Source: JALYOC01 sp036675345 (GTDB taxonomy: Bacteria > Myxococcota > Myxococcia > Myxococcales > Myxococcaceae). From it: 64,000 nt of DNA. Of this stretch, positions 1 through 7,805 are shown piece by piece. The stretch is taken from contig JAKFFE010000020.1 of the NCBI GenBank assembly GCA_036675345.1, forward strand, positions 186,001 to 250,000. Direction: 5' to 3'. The notes beneath the pieces are model-generated. The model made no database searches. It saw only the letters and a program-made list of their open reading frames with translations, and was not told the origin of the DNA. The position numbers were made by a program, and so were the translations under genes. How positions within the stretch are numbered: the stretch's first letter is position 1; every line of letters begins with the position of its first letter.

Positions 1-1
1 G

Positions 2-1105
2 ATCACCCTGCTGCGGGTCCAGGTCCTGGGAGTGGCGGCGGGGCTGCTGCTGCTGGTGGGGCTGCTGGCCGCCGCGGTGGGCAAGGTGATGGCGGACCCG
101 CTGGAGCGGATGGCCCGGGAGGCCCGCCGGGTCTCCGAGGGCCGGCTGTCCGATCCCCACCTGGTGGTGGCGGAGGCCGAGCTGTGGACCCTGGGGGTGT
201 CCTTTGCCCAGATGGAGGGTCAGCTGGGGTCGCTGCTGAGCCAGCTCAAGCGGGCCGGGGTGCAGATCAGCAGCACCACCGAGCAGATCGTGGTCACCTC
301 CTCCAAGCACGAGTCGGGGGCGGCCCGGCAGGCCAGCGCGCTGACCCAGACCTCCTCCACCACCGAGGAGCTGGCCCGCTCGGCGCGGTCGATCGCCGAG
401 AACGCCTCGTCGGTGGCGCAGATCGCCCAGCAGACGCTGCAGTCCGCCGAGCAGGCCCGCTCCAACGCGGTGACCTTCTCCGAGGCGATGGAGCGGATGA
501 AGCGCGGCAACCAGGCGATCTCCGACTCGGTGGCGTTGCTCAACGCGCGGCTGGGGCAGATCGGCAAGATCATCGAGTTCATCAACGGGATCGCCGAGAA
601 GTCGGATCTGCTGGCGCTGAACGCCGAGCTGGAGGGCGTCAAGGCGGGCGAGGTGGGCCGGGCATTCTCGCTGGTGGCCACCGAGATGCGGCGGATGGCG
701 GAGAACGTCACCCGCTCCACCCAGGAGATCGTGGAGCTGATCGATCAGATCCGCGACGCCTCCACCGAGGCGGTGCGGGTGACCGAGGCGGGGATGCGCA
801 CCACCGAGAGCAGCACCGGGATCGTGGAAGCCATGACCCACTCGCTGGCCAACATCGTGGGGCTGGCCGGCCAGACCTCGGAGGCGGTGAAGACAATCTC
901 CTCCTCCACCCAGCAGCAGCAGGCGGGCACCGACCAGCTGGCGGGGGCGATGGGAGACATCCTCTCGGTGACCCAGGAGACCGAACAGGCCACCCAGGCG
1001 ATCATCATCGCCAACGTGGATCTGGTGCGGCTGGCCCGGGAACTCCAGGACGCGGTGCAGAGCTTCGAGGTGGCGGACGCTGTGCGCCCGGTGGCGCAGG
1101 CCTGA
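2..1105 (+). CDS. Methyl-accepting chemotaxis protein, 5'-truncated by window edge
   Basis: Transducer that passes a signal through its cytoplasmic coiled coil to CheA/CheW. The frame is open from base 2, so the N-terminus and any sensor domain lie outside the window. What remains begins in a membrane helix (LLLLVGLLAAAVG), then a HAMP linker (PLERMAREARRVSEG), then a long helical signalling domain. The conserved hairpin tip reads SDLLALNAELEGVKAGEVGR, where the usual form is TNLLALNAAIEAARAGE-GR. I recall the ELEG-KAGEVGR form from other myxobacterial receptors. The protein ends in EVADAVRPVAQA with no CheR/CheB-tethering pentapeptide. An internal ATG at base 32 is not a convincing start because it falls inside the membrane helix. 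Confidence 0.9.
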   Translation: MTLLRVQVLGVAAGLLLLVGLLAAAVGKVMADPLERMAREARRVSEGRLSDPHLVVAEAELWTLGVSFAQMEGQLGSLLSQLKRAGVQISSTTEQIVVTSSKHESGAARQASALTQTSSTTEELARSARSIAENASSVAQIAQQTLQSAEQARSNAVTFSEAMERMKRGNQAISDSVALLNARLGQIGKIIEFINGIAEKSDLLALNAELEGVKAGEVGRAFSLVATEMRRMAENVTRSTQEIVELIDQIRDASTEAVRVTEAGMRTTESSTGIVEAMTHSLANIVGLAGQTSEAVKTISSSTQQQQAGTDQLAGAMGDILSVTQETEQATQAIIIANVDLVRLARELQDAVQSFEVADAVRPVAQA

Positions 1106-1165
1106 CCGCCAGGCGGCAGGCAGCCGGGCACCCACCCCGGGCCCCAGTCACGCTATGGTGACGTC

Positions 1166-1936
1166 ATGCTCAAGCGCTTCATGACGCCCATCCATTCGCT
1201 GGTGACCCTGTTCATGTTCGCCGAGGTCGCGGCGGTGATCGGCCTGGCCGCCACCCCGGGCGCGGCGTTCTTCCTGTACGTGTTCGAGAACCTGCCCGCC
1301 GCCTGGTACCGGCTGCCGGTGCTGTGCATGGCGGCGGCGTTCGCCTACTTCATCTACGGGATGTCGCTGCTGGTGGTGCTGCCGGTGGCGCGGGTGGTCA
1401 CCTTTGCCTGGACGGTGCCGCAGGGGAAGTACCCCTACGTGTCGATGAAGGGCTTCCAGTGGGCCTCCTACAACATGCTGATCCTGGTGATGCGCTACAG
1501 CTTCGTGAACTGGATCCGCGCCACCCCGTTCATCCGCTTCTTCTACCGGGCGATGGGAATGAAGATCGGCAAGCGCACCCAGATCAACACCAACACCATC
1601 TCCGACTGCCCGGTGATCACCGTGGGACAGGACACGGTGCTGGGCGGGGACGTGACCCTGATCGGCCACTCGGTGGAGGGTCCGAACATCGTCTGCGCGC
1701 CGGTGAAGATCGGCAGCAACGTCACCTGCGGCCTGATGAGCGTGATCATGCCCGGCTGCGAGATTGGCGACGGGGCGATCCTGGCCGCCAACGCGGTGCT
1801 GAAGAAGAACACCAAGGTCGGCGCCAACGAGATCTGGGGCGGCGTCCCGGCCAAGAAGATCGGCGTCCGAGGAGAGAAGTCGGCGGAGGTGGTGGCGGTG
1901 GTGGAGGAGCTGGGCGAGGTCCGCAAGGCAGGGTGA
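1166..1936 (+). CDS. Membrane-anchored hexapeptide-repeat (left-handed beta-helix) acyltransferase-like protein
   Basis: 256 aa. The first ~100 residues contain two or three membrane segments (VTLFMFAEVAAVIGLAA, LPVLCMAAAFAYFIYGMSLLVVLPVA). Residues ~130-235 form hexapeptide repeats, seen as regularly spaced I/V-G motifs (MKIGKRTQI, ITVGQDTVLGGDVTLIG, VKIGSNVTCG, CEIGDGAILAANAVL) ending in the typical GVPAKKIG exit loop. Family members transfer acyl groups from CoA or ACP to sugars or lipids. The acceptor cannot be read from sequence. The stop overlaps the GTG start of the next gene (GTGA), so the two are probably co-translated. Confidence 0.82.
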   Translation: MLKRFMTPIHSLVTLFMFAEVAAVIGLAATPGAAFFLYVFENLPAAWYRLPVLCMAAAFAYFIYGMSLLVVLPVARVVTFAWTVPQGKYPYVSMKGFQWASYNMLILVMRYSFVNWIRATPFIRFFYRAMGMKIGKRTQINTNTISDCPVITVGQDTVLGGDVTLIGHSVEGPNIVCAPVKIGSNVTCGLMSVIMPGCEIGDGAILAANAVLKKNTKVGANEIWGGVPAKKIGVRGEKSAEVVAVVEELGEVRKAG

Positions 1937-3114
1937 GCCTGACCCGCGTCCTCCCCTGGCTGGCGGTGCTGGCGCTGCTGGGCACCGGCTGCCCCCGCCA
2001 GCCCGAACCTCCCGTGCCCCCGCCCCTCCCCCGGCTCTCGGTGGAGGAGGTGGAGCGGCTGATCCCGCCCGGCAAGACCGAACGCCGGGGCTGGGCGGAG
2101 GACGTGCTGGCCGCCTTCGGCACCCACGGGTTGTGGCCGGACGCGCCCTCGGTGTGCTCGGTGCTGGCGGTGATCGAACAGGAGTCGGGGTTCGTGGCCA
2201 ACCCCACGGTGCCCAGGCTGGCGGCGATCGTCCGGGCGGAGCTGGAGGAGAAGCTGGCCGGGCTGGGACCCGCGCGCAAGCCGGTGCTCTCGCAGCTGCT
2301 GTCCGGCAAGGCGCCCGGCGCCAGACAGACCTTCCAACAACGGCTGGACAAGGTCCGCACCGAACAGGACCTGGACCGGCTGTACCGGGACCTGCTGGAC
2401 CACTACCGGGCCGAGTTCCCCAACGCGTACCAGGCCGCGAACCTGGCCAGCTCCCTGGCCGGGAAGAGCAGCCTGGAGGAGCAGAACCCGATCACCACCG
2501 CCGGATCGATGCAGGTCAGCGTGACCTTTGCCCAGCAGCTGGCCGCCAGGCTCAAGCGCGAGGGGTGGGCGGTGCGCGATGCGCTCTATACCCGTCGCGG
2601 CGGCGTGGATTACGGGACGGCGCGGTTGCTGGGCTACAGCGCCGCCTATCCCCAGCCGATCTACCGGTTCGCCGACTACAACGCCGGGTTCTTCGCCTCC
2701 CGCAACGCCGCGCTGCAGGCGCAGCTCACCGAGCTGACCGGACTCAAGCTGGCCACCGACGGAGACCTGCTGGCCTACGGGAAGGACGGCCAGCCGCTGG
2801 CCCAGGAGTCCAACACCCTGCGGGCGCTGCTGCAGTTCCGGGAGCGGCTGGCCCCCGGGCTCTCGGAGTGGACGCTGCGCCGGGAGGTGAAGAAGGAGAA
2901 GGAGCAGGCCTTCGAGGAGACCGAGACCTGGCGCACCCTGCAGCGGATCTACCGGGAGAGGACCGGCAAGGAGTGGAAGTACGCGCAGCTGCCGGACGTC
3001 ACCCTGGAGAGCCCCAAGCTCAAGCAGCAGAGGAGCACCGCCTGGTTCGCCCGGAACGTGAACCTGCGCTTCGAGAAGTGCATGGGACGGGCAGCGAAGG
3101 CCGCGCCCCGCTAG
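1933..3114 (+). CDS. DUF1615-like lipoprotein
   Basis: 393 aa from a GTG that overlaps the previous stop by four bases. A lipoprotein signal (hydrophobic stretch, then LLGTGC, Cys20) is followed by a Pro-rich linker. The body carries the stretches I associate with DUF1615: SVLAVIEQESGF, ITTAGSMQVSV and YRFADYNAGFFASRNAALQ. The pairing of an ExESGF segment with a GSMQVSV segment resembles lytic-transglycosylase (lysozyme-like) folds, so a peptidoglycan role is possible but inferred. The C-terminus is charged and helical. The first 200 codons of the long forward frame upstream (from 1324) overlap the hexapeptide gene and are not coding. Confidence 0.75.
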   Translation: MSLTRVLPWLAVLALLGTGCPRQPEPPVPPPLPRLSVEEVERLIPPGKTERRGWAEDVLAAFGTHGLWPDAPSVCSVLAVIEQESGFVANPTVPRLAAIVRAELEEKLAGLGPARKPVLSQLLSGKAPGARQTFQQRLDKVRTEQDLDRLYRDLLDHYRAEFPNAYQAANLASSLAGKSSLEEQNPITTAGSMQVSVTFAQQLAARLKREGWAVRDALYTRRGGVDYGTARLLGYSAAYPQPIYRFADYNAGFFASRNAALQAQLTELTGLKLATDGDLLAYGKDGQPLAQESNTLRALLQFRERLAPGLSEWTLRREVKKEKEQAFEETETWRTLQRIYRERTGKEWKYAQLPDVTLESPKLKQQRSTAWFARNVNLRFEKCMGRAAKAAPR

Positions 3115-3130
3115 GCCGGCGGCCGCCCTC

Positions 3131-3254
3131 GACCGCCTCGCTGTCGCCGTGCGGTTCCGGCGGATGCCATGCTCCGCGCCTGGCCAACGCCGTGCGGTTC
3201 CGGCTGACGCCTAGACCGCCTCGCTGTCTCCGTGCGGTTCCTCCGGCTGGCGCC
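3131..3254. repeat. Degenerate direct repeats around CCGTGCGGTTCC
   Basis: Three imperfect copies: 3131-3168 and 3213-3254 share gaCCGCCTCGCTGTC-CCGTGCGGTTCC, and a shorter one at 3186-3211 shares CGCCGTGCGGTTCCGGCtGacGCC. The third copy encodes the C-terminus of the small ORF at 3211-3387. The 15-mer GCCGTGCGGTTCCGG recurs at 51813-51827. This fills the gap between the DUF1615 gene and the small minus-strand ORF. Confidence 0.6.
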
Positions 3255-3387
3255 CGCCTTCGCCCTGGCGGTCCGGGTGACTGACCTGGCCGGGGTCCTG
3301 GATCCGGCGCGGATCCTTCTTCTCCTCGCCTCGGGTCCGCTCCGGCTGCTTCTGCGTCTTGGGGCCGCGCTGCTTCTCGGGGTCCAT
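3211..3387 (-). CDS. Small, highly charged hydrophilic protein (58 aa)
   Basis: Below the usual ORF cut-off but supported by a strong Shine-Dalgarno (AAGGAGG, then GCGGAGG just before the ATG at 3387). The translation starts MDPEKQRGPKTQKQPERTRG and is almost wholly charged or polar (Lys, Arg, Glu, Asp, Gln, Pro), with no membrane or signal segment. It looks intrinsically disordered. I recognise no family. It is convergent with the DUF1615 gene, and its last codons lie in the direct-repeat region, which suggests the 3' end was reshaped by the repeat. The other reverse frame here (3020-3418) is Arg/Ala/Pro-rich filler and was rejected. Confidence 0.5.
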   Translation of the reverse strand: MDPEKQRGPKTQKQPERTRGEEKKDPRRIQDPGQVSHPDRQGEGGRQPEEPHGDSEAV

Positions 3388-3465
3388 CCTCCGCCCTCCT
3401 TGGAGTGAAGATGGCCATCGTCCGCCGGCCGCGGTGACGGCTGCCTGGTTGCCCGGCGACCGCGA

Positions 3466-3915
3466 CTAGGCCGGGCGCCCGAACAACACCCGCGCCCGTC
3501 CTTCGATCGGCAGGGTGAACTCTTCAGCGGTCAGTCGCTGCTCGCGGGCCACCTCGGCCAGGTGGCGCATCCACGGTTTGTAGGGCATCGAGTTGTCCGA
3601 GCAGCAGGGGACCACCGCGAACGGGATCCGGTGACGCCCCGCGTATTCGATGATCAGCCGGGTGGCGCCGTCGGCGTGCATCCCCACCACCAGCTGGGCG
3701 GTGCAGGGTTCGTCCAGGGTGAAGAGGCGCTCGGCGTAGGAGATCTCCGGCAGCCGCTTGTGGCGGACATCGAACGTCGTGCACTCGCGGCCCAGCGCAC
3801 CCAGGGCCAGGTTCAGCCGGCCCATCCCTCCGGCGATGTCGAACACGCGCCGCGCCTCGCCGAAGGTGTCGACCAGGAAGTGCGCGAAGAACTCGAACCG
3901 GCGCTTGTCCGCCAT
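3466..3915 (-). CDS. SAM-dependent methyltransferase-like protein (Methyltransf_32-like)
   Basis: 149 aa from the ATG at 3915 (MADKRRFEFF). A start nine codons upstream (3942) is possible but gives no better ribosome site. Residues ~22-35 (RRVFDIAGGMGRLNLALG) form a class I methyltransferase motif I glycine loop. VVGMHADGATRLII and the later FAVVPCCSDNSMPY match the HxDGAT / VPCC pattern of Methyltransf_32 proteins. The domain is short, so this may be a minimal enzyme or a SAM-binding remnant. The substrate is unknown. It stands alone, read leftward. Confidence 0.65.
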   Translation of the reverse strand: MADKRRFEFFAHFLVDTFGEARRVFDIAGGMGRLNLALGALGRECTTFDVRHKRLPEISYAERLFTLDEPCTAQLVVGMHADGATRLIIEYAGRHRIPFAVVPCCSDNSMPYKPWMRHLAEVAREQRLTAEEFTLPIEGRARVLFGRPA

Positions 3916-4070
3916 GCGCGACTCTCTAGCGACCCGAGCCAACCGATTCCAGCGCCACCCACCGCGCCTGGACGGATTGCGGTCAGGCTGGGTGCTTCAC
4001 CGCGGACCGTCAACGGGCAACCCGCTCTGGATGGAGACCCGGGGCTTGGCGTTCGCCGCGGCGCGTCTCG

Positions 4071-4090
4071 AATGCAGCCTGTCCCCTTAA
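4071..4090 (-). repeat. Dispersed REP-like repeat, single copy (locus A)
   Basis: Plus-strand AATGCAGCCTGTCCCCTTAA is the same element as the arms at 19113-19169, 27001-27021 and 63691-63753. The downstream bases TCGACGCGGCGTTCC loosely match the conserved flank (CTG-GTGCGTCAC) seen at the other loci. No inverted partner is seen nearby. Confidence 0.6.
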
Positions 4091-4238
4091 TCGACGCGGC
4101 GTTCCATCGGGTTTGCCGCAGTGTCGAAATCCGCAACACCTGGTGGACCAGTCGCCGGCGGCGCCCAGGCTTCGATCTGCGGTTCAGGATGACAAGCGGG
4201 GCTGCGCGACCGTGCGCACATGAGGGGCTGAGGGATCG

Positions 4239-4256
4239 CCCCCAGGTACCTGGGGG
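4239..4256. promoter_or_regulatory. Perfect 18-bp palindrome, candidate operator
   Basis: CCCCCAGGTACCTGGGGG, followed directly by TATA, lies 144 bp before the LuxR-type gene start at 4400. A perfect even palindrome with no loop is more like a dimeric repressor/activator site than a terminator. The binding protein is unknown. Confidence 0.45.
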
Positions 4257-4399
4257 TATAGCGGTGCATTTCTTCGCCCGGACGGCTTGGCCCCTACTTC
4301 TACCCTTCCCCTGGGGACGGTAGACTCGAGCTCTCCGTTGATCCCGGGGCCAGCGCGGTCCGGGATCGGGGAGAGGGTTCTGAGCCCGGGGGGGCTTTG

Positions 4400-5035
4400 A
4401 TGGGATCGAACACACTCGTGGTGCGGGTCTCCGTTCTGGAGAGCCAGCTGCTGCTTCAAGACGCGCTGTCCCGCTATCTGACCGCCAGCGGGGTGGAGCT
4501 GGTGGGCTGCCACACCGAACCGCCGCTGTTCCTCTCCCACCTGACCCGGGAACGCCCCACGGTGGCGGTGGTGGGAGTGCTGCTTCCCTGGGTGGCCCGC
4601 GATCTGTTGGAGCGGATCCTCCAGGTCCATCCGGAACAAAAGACGATCCTCCTCACCTGCACCGGAGACCCGGTGGCGGTAAAGGCCTGCCTGGAGGCAG
4701 GCGCCTCGGCGGTGGTGGACCGCTTCTCCACCGGCTGCGAGCAGCTGCTGCAGATCATCGGGGCGGTGGCCTCGGCGCCTTTTGGTCCCATCCAGCCGCT
4801 GGTGAAGAAGCAGCCGGGCCCCGCCGGCGAGCTGACTTCCCTCTCCCGGCGGGAGCTCCAGGTGCTGGCCCACATCGGGACCGGGATGGACAACCTGAAG
4901 ATCGCCTCCCTGCTGGGGATCTCCGAGCACACGGTGAAGGTGCACGTGGGGCACCTCTACCGGAAGCTGGGCCGGGAGAACCGGATCGAGATGGCGCTGC
5001 TGGCGCGCGACCTGGGCCTGGAACCGGCGACCTGA
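4400..5035 (+). CDS. LuxR/NarL-type response regulator with degenerate receiver domain
   Basis: 211 aa from the ATG at 4400; a TTG one codon upstream is also in frame. Residues 7-125 have receiver-fold spacing. However, the acidic pocket is replaced (VSVLESQ), the phospho-acceptor Asp position reads TVAVVGV with no Asp, and the conserved Lys region reads SAVVDRFS. Residues ~147-205 are a LuxR helix-turn-helix (LSRRELQVLAHIG, then IASLLGISEHTVKVHVGHLYRKLG). DNA binding is likely and classical phosphorylation is not. It is a paralogue of the regulator at 5473-6117: the HTH tails match closely, including the DNLKIA segment. It converges on the STAS-like gene with a 4-bp gap. Confidence 0.85.
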   Translation: MGSNTLVVRVSVLESQLLLQDALSRYLTASGVELVGCHTEPPLFLSHLTRERPTVAVVGVLLPWVARDLLERILQVHPEQKTILLTCTGDPVAVKACLEAGASAVVDRFSTGCEQLLQIIGAVASAPFGPIQPLVKKQPGPAGELTSLSRRELQVLAHIGTGMDNLKIASLLGISEHTVKVHVGHLYRKLGRENRIEMALLARDLGLEPAT

Positions 5036-5039
5036 GGGC

Positions 5040-5408
5040 TCAGGCCGGGAGGATGGCGATCCGGCCATCCAGGGTCTCGAAGGCCTTGAGCGCGGAGAAG
5101 GAGGTGGACTGCCACCGGCGGGTCCGGTCGTAGATCACCTTCAACCGCATCTGGCCGCGCCGGGCGGTGTCCAGCACCCGGACGATCGGCGGCACCGAGG
5201 AGGAGTTCATCCGCTCCAGCCTCCGGAAGTCGAGCACCATCAGCTTGCTGTGATGCCGGGCCTGCTCCGCCACCCGCCGGAGGATCGGTTCGATGAACGG
5301 GGTGGGGTCCCGCGCATCGCTGACCCCCACGAAGGAGACGATCAGCTGCAGCAATGACTCGGAGACCTCGATGTGCAGATTGCTCTCTGCGTGGACCTCG
5401 TTGGTCAT
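5040..5408 (-). CDS. STAS-like / slr1659-type regulatory protein
   Basis: 122 aa. The central segment LMVLDFRRLERMNSSSVPPIVRVLDTA has the D-phi-x-x-L-x-x-(M/I)-(N/D)-S-S pattern of STAS and anti-sigma-antagonist-like domains, in which the Ser pair is where phosphorylation occurs in true STAS proteins. The later RTRRWQSTSFSALKAFETLDGRIAIL resembles the slr1659-type group. It has no membrane or DNA-binding segment, so it probably acts by protein contact. It lies between two paralogous LuxR-type regulators, read in the same direction as the one at 5473-6117, about 64 bp downstream of it. It may belong to one switch with them, but that is inferred from position only. Confidence 0.6.
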   Translation of the reverse strand: MTNEVHAESNLHIEVSESLLQLIVSFVGVSDARDPTPFIEPILRRVAEQARHHSKLMVLDFRRLERMNSSSVPPIVRVLDTARRGQMRLKVIYDRTRRWQSTSFSALKAFETLDGRIAILPA

Positions 5409-5472
5409 GACTCTCCCCCAAGCGGTGAGGAACGCACGGCACGACGGCCCCTGGCGTCAGGGGCCGGCGGGC

Positions 5473-6117
5473 TCAGGCGGAGGGAGGAACCAGCCCCTGG
5501 GAGAGTCCGGCCAGGGCCAGCTGGGTGCGGTTTTCGGCGCCCAGCTTCCGGTAGAGGGCGGAGACGTGCGCCTTGACCGTCCGTTCGCAGATCCCCAGAT
5601 GGGCGGCGATCTTCAGGTTGTCGTAGCCGGCGGAGATGCAGGAGAGCACCTGCCGCTCGCGGGAGGAGACGTGGGGCCGCATCGGCGAGGCGGGACGGGG
5701 CGGGGTGGTCTCATCAAAGGCGGAGGCGGGAAACAGCCGCTCCCCCGAGGCCACTCCGTGCAACGCCTCGATCAAGGTGCCCAGGTGCCCGGAGGCGACG
5801 CTGAACACCCCGGCCACTCCGGCGTCGATGGCGCTCTGGACGATCCCTGGCTCCAGATCCAGGACCAGCGCCACCAACCGGGTGGAGGGGCTGCGCTGAC
5901 GGGCCAGCTGGAGGATCTTCACTCCCCCTGGCACATCGGACACATCCACCAGGCCGATGGAGGGGAAGCGATCCTCCAGGTGGTTCAAGAAGTCGGGGAC
6001 GTCCCCGTCCTCCGCCACCACTTCGAAGTTCGCCTGCGACAGCGCATGACTCACGCTCTCGCGAAGCAACGTACGACGCTCCAGGACTGCAATCCGAATC
6101 GGTGCTGCGTCATTCAT
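5473..6117 (-). CDS. LuxR/NarL-type response regulator, partly degenerate receiver
   Basis: 214 aa from the ATG at 6117; a GTG two codons upstream at 6123 is an alternative. The receiver keeps the Asp at the phosphorylation position (IGLVDVS, about D58) but lacks the acidic pair (IAVLERR) and the conserved Lys (GVFSVASG). The LuxR HTH is intact: VSSRERQVLSCISAG, then IAAHLGICERTVKAHVSALYRKLG. Similarity to the regulator at 4400-5035 across receiver and HTH indicates duplication. It is probably transcribed with the STAS-like gene downstream. A 150-bp gap upstream should hold its promoter. Confidence 0.85.
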   Translation of the reverse strand: MNDAAPIRIAVLERRTLLRESVSHALSQANFEVVAEDGDVPDFLNHLEDRFPSIGLVDVSDVPGGVKILQLARQRSPSTRLVALVLDLEPGIVQSAIDAGVAGVFSVASGHLGTLIEALHGVASGERLFPASAFDETTPPRPASPMRPHVSSRERQVLSCISAGYDNLKIAAHLGICERTVKAHVSALYRKLGAENRTQLALAGLSQGLVPPSA

Positions 6118-6268
6118 ACTCACTCACCCCCGGGCGAGAATGATTCGCTTTGGGGGCCAGCTTCTCAATAGGCCCAACGAACTACGGTTCTCGCTGAGGT
6201 GGCTCCCTCCCCTGTGAACACCGGGCGGTCGCGGATCGCCACAGCACACACCGGAGGTGATCCAGGTT

Positions 6269-7801
6269 TCAGCTTCGGGGCGGCGCGGGCGGAGCCAGGA
6301 ATTTCCCCTCTGCCGCAATGATCTCACCGCTCTCCACCTCCCGCACCTCGATCGTCACCGGGAAGGGCCCGTGGGCAGACGCTGTCGGAACGCTCAACAC
6401 CAGCGGCATCCGGTGACCCTGTAACGATCCCAGCTCGAGGAGTTGCTGTGGGATGATCGCTGCTACTTCGCGATCCGCCCGCACCGAGATCTCGTAGTGG
6501 GCGGCGGAGGAACCCTTGTTCATCAGGTGCAGCTCGAAGCGGTTCCGCAGCAAGCCGCCGTCCACCTCGTAGGGCGCCCCCGCCATCCGCAGCAGGTTGG
6601 CCTCGAAGGGCGTGCGCAGCGCCAGCCCCGCCACCAGCGCCATGACCGAGGCGACCAGCATCCCTCCGTAGACCAGCAGCCGCGGGCGCAGCACTTGACG
6701 CGCGCCTCCCAGCAGACCCTGGAGCGAGTCGTAGCGGATCAGCCCGGTGGGCCGGCCGATCTTGATCATCACCTCGTCGCACGCGTCGATGCACTGCGCG
6801 CAGGCGATGCACTCCAGCTGCAGCCCGTTGCGGATGTCGATCCCCATCGGACACACGGTCACGCAGCGGGTGCAGTCCACGCAGTCGCCGCTGTGTGCGG
6901 CAGGAAGCGTCGGCAGTGAGAAGGCCGCCGGATTGAGCTCCACCCGCAGTTCGCCACTGCTGCTCGGCGCGAAGACACCGGCGGCGGGCTGGCCGAACAC
7001 CGGAAGCGGGAGGGAGTTGCCTTCGGGCGGAGGGGTCACGGTCCGGGCCGCCGCCTTGAACAGCTTGGCGCGTGGATCGCCGCGGCGGGCGTCGTAGCCG
7101 ACGATCAGCGAGTCGCGATCGATCATCATCGACTGCAGCCGCCCGTAGGGGCAGATGGCGATGCACAGCTGTTCGCGGAACCAGGCGTAGTTGAAGTACA
7201 GCGCCAAGGTCACCACCACCGCCCAGGTGAACGGCGCCAGGTGCTCCGCCGGCCCTTCGGTCACCATCGCCACCAGGGTGGGGACGGGGATGAACAGCGC
7301 CAGCGCCACGTGCGCCAGACCAGCGGAGATCCCCAGGTACAGCGCATGCTTCACCGTGGCCCGCGTCACCCGGCCCAGGTTCCAGCCGCCCTTTTCGGTC
7401 CGCAGCCTCCGCTCGCGCGAGCCGTCAATCCACCGCTCCACCCGCCGGTAGAAGAACTCCAGGAACACGGTCTGCGGACAGGCCCACCCGCACCACACCC
7501 GGCCCACCCAGGCGGTGAGGAACAAGAGCGCGAAGCTGACGGTGGTGACCAGGAACAGCACCAGCCAGAAGTCCTGGGCATTGAAGGTGGCGCCGAACAG
7601 GTAGAACTTCCGCGCCGGCACATCCAGATGGATCACCGGGTGGCCGCCCAGCTTGAGGAAGGGCAGCGCCACGTAGAAGGCGATCAGCCCGGCGAACACC
7701 CAGGTGCGGGCGCGGATGAACCGCCCCCGGACGTCGGAGGGATGGATTGCCCGGCGCGATCCATCCTCTCCCACCGAGGCCAGCTTGGAGGAGAGGGCCA
7801 C
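6269..7801 (-). CDS. ccoG: Cytochrome cbb3 oxidase accessory protein CcoG (FixG/RdxA)
   Basis: 510 aa, the usual length. Membrane ferredoxin needed for copper handling during cbb3 assembly. Features in order: N-terminal membrane helices; GRVWCGWACPQTVFLEFFYR, the NapH-like Cys motif; FREQLCIAICPYGRLQS; two [4Fe-4S] motifs (CVDCTRCVTVCP and CIACAQCIDACD); another helix (LLVYGGMLVASVMALVAGLAL); and a C-terminal Ig-like domain (about residues 400-505), as in the family. It starts four bases after the ccoP stop and is the last gene of the leftward cbb3 operon. No CcoH (FixH) gene follows, although one commonly does. Confidence 0.95.
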   Translation of the reverse strand: MALSSKLASVGEDGSRRAIHPSDVRGRFIRARTWVFAGLIAFYVALPFLKLGGHPVIHLDVPARKFYLFGATFNAQDFWLVLFLVTTVSFALLFLTAWVGRVWCGWACPQTVFLEFFYRRVERWIDGSRERRLRTEKGGWNLGRVTRATVKHALYLGISAGLAHVALALFIPVPTLVAMVTEGPAEHLAPFTWAVVVTLALYFNYAWFREQLCIAICPYGRLQSMMIDRDSLIVGYDARRGDPRAKLFKAAARTVTPPPEGNSLPLPVFGQPAAGVFAPSSSGELRVELNPAAFSLPTLPAAHSGDCVDCTRCVTVCPMGIDIRNGLQLECIACAQCIDACDEVMIKIGRPTGLIRYDSLQGLLGGARQVLRPRLLVYGGMLVASVMALVAGLALRTPFEANLLRMAGAPYEVDGGLLRNRFELHLMNKGSSAAHYEISVRADREVAAIIPQQLLELGSLQGHRMPLVLSVPTASAHGPFPVTIEVREVESGEIIAAEGKFLAPPAPPRS

Positions 7802-7805
7802 CTGC

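Larger units (their letters stand above)
3943..4399. other. Non-coding gap before the LuxR-type regulator
   Basis: About 460 bp between divergent genes. It holds one half-copy of the dispersed GGGGACAGGCTGCAT repeat (4071-4090) and a perfect 18-bp palindrome (4239-4256). Neither strand gives a convincing reading frame. The long frame 3562-4323 has shadow-type composition and overlaps the methyltransferase antisense. I find no clear sigma-70 or sigma-54 promoter by eye. Confidence 0.55.

Noticed and set aside
1158..1165. TGACGTCA palindrome just before the hexapeptide gene
   Set aside because: Eight bases only, no spacer, and it overlaps the likely ribosome-binding region; too short to call.
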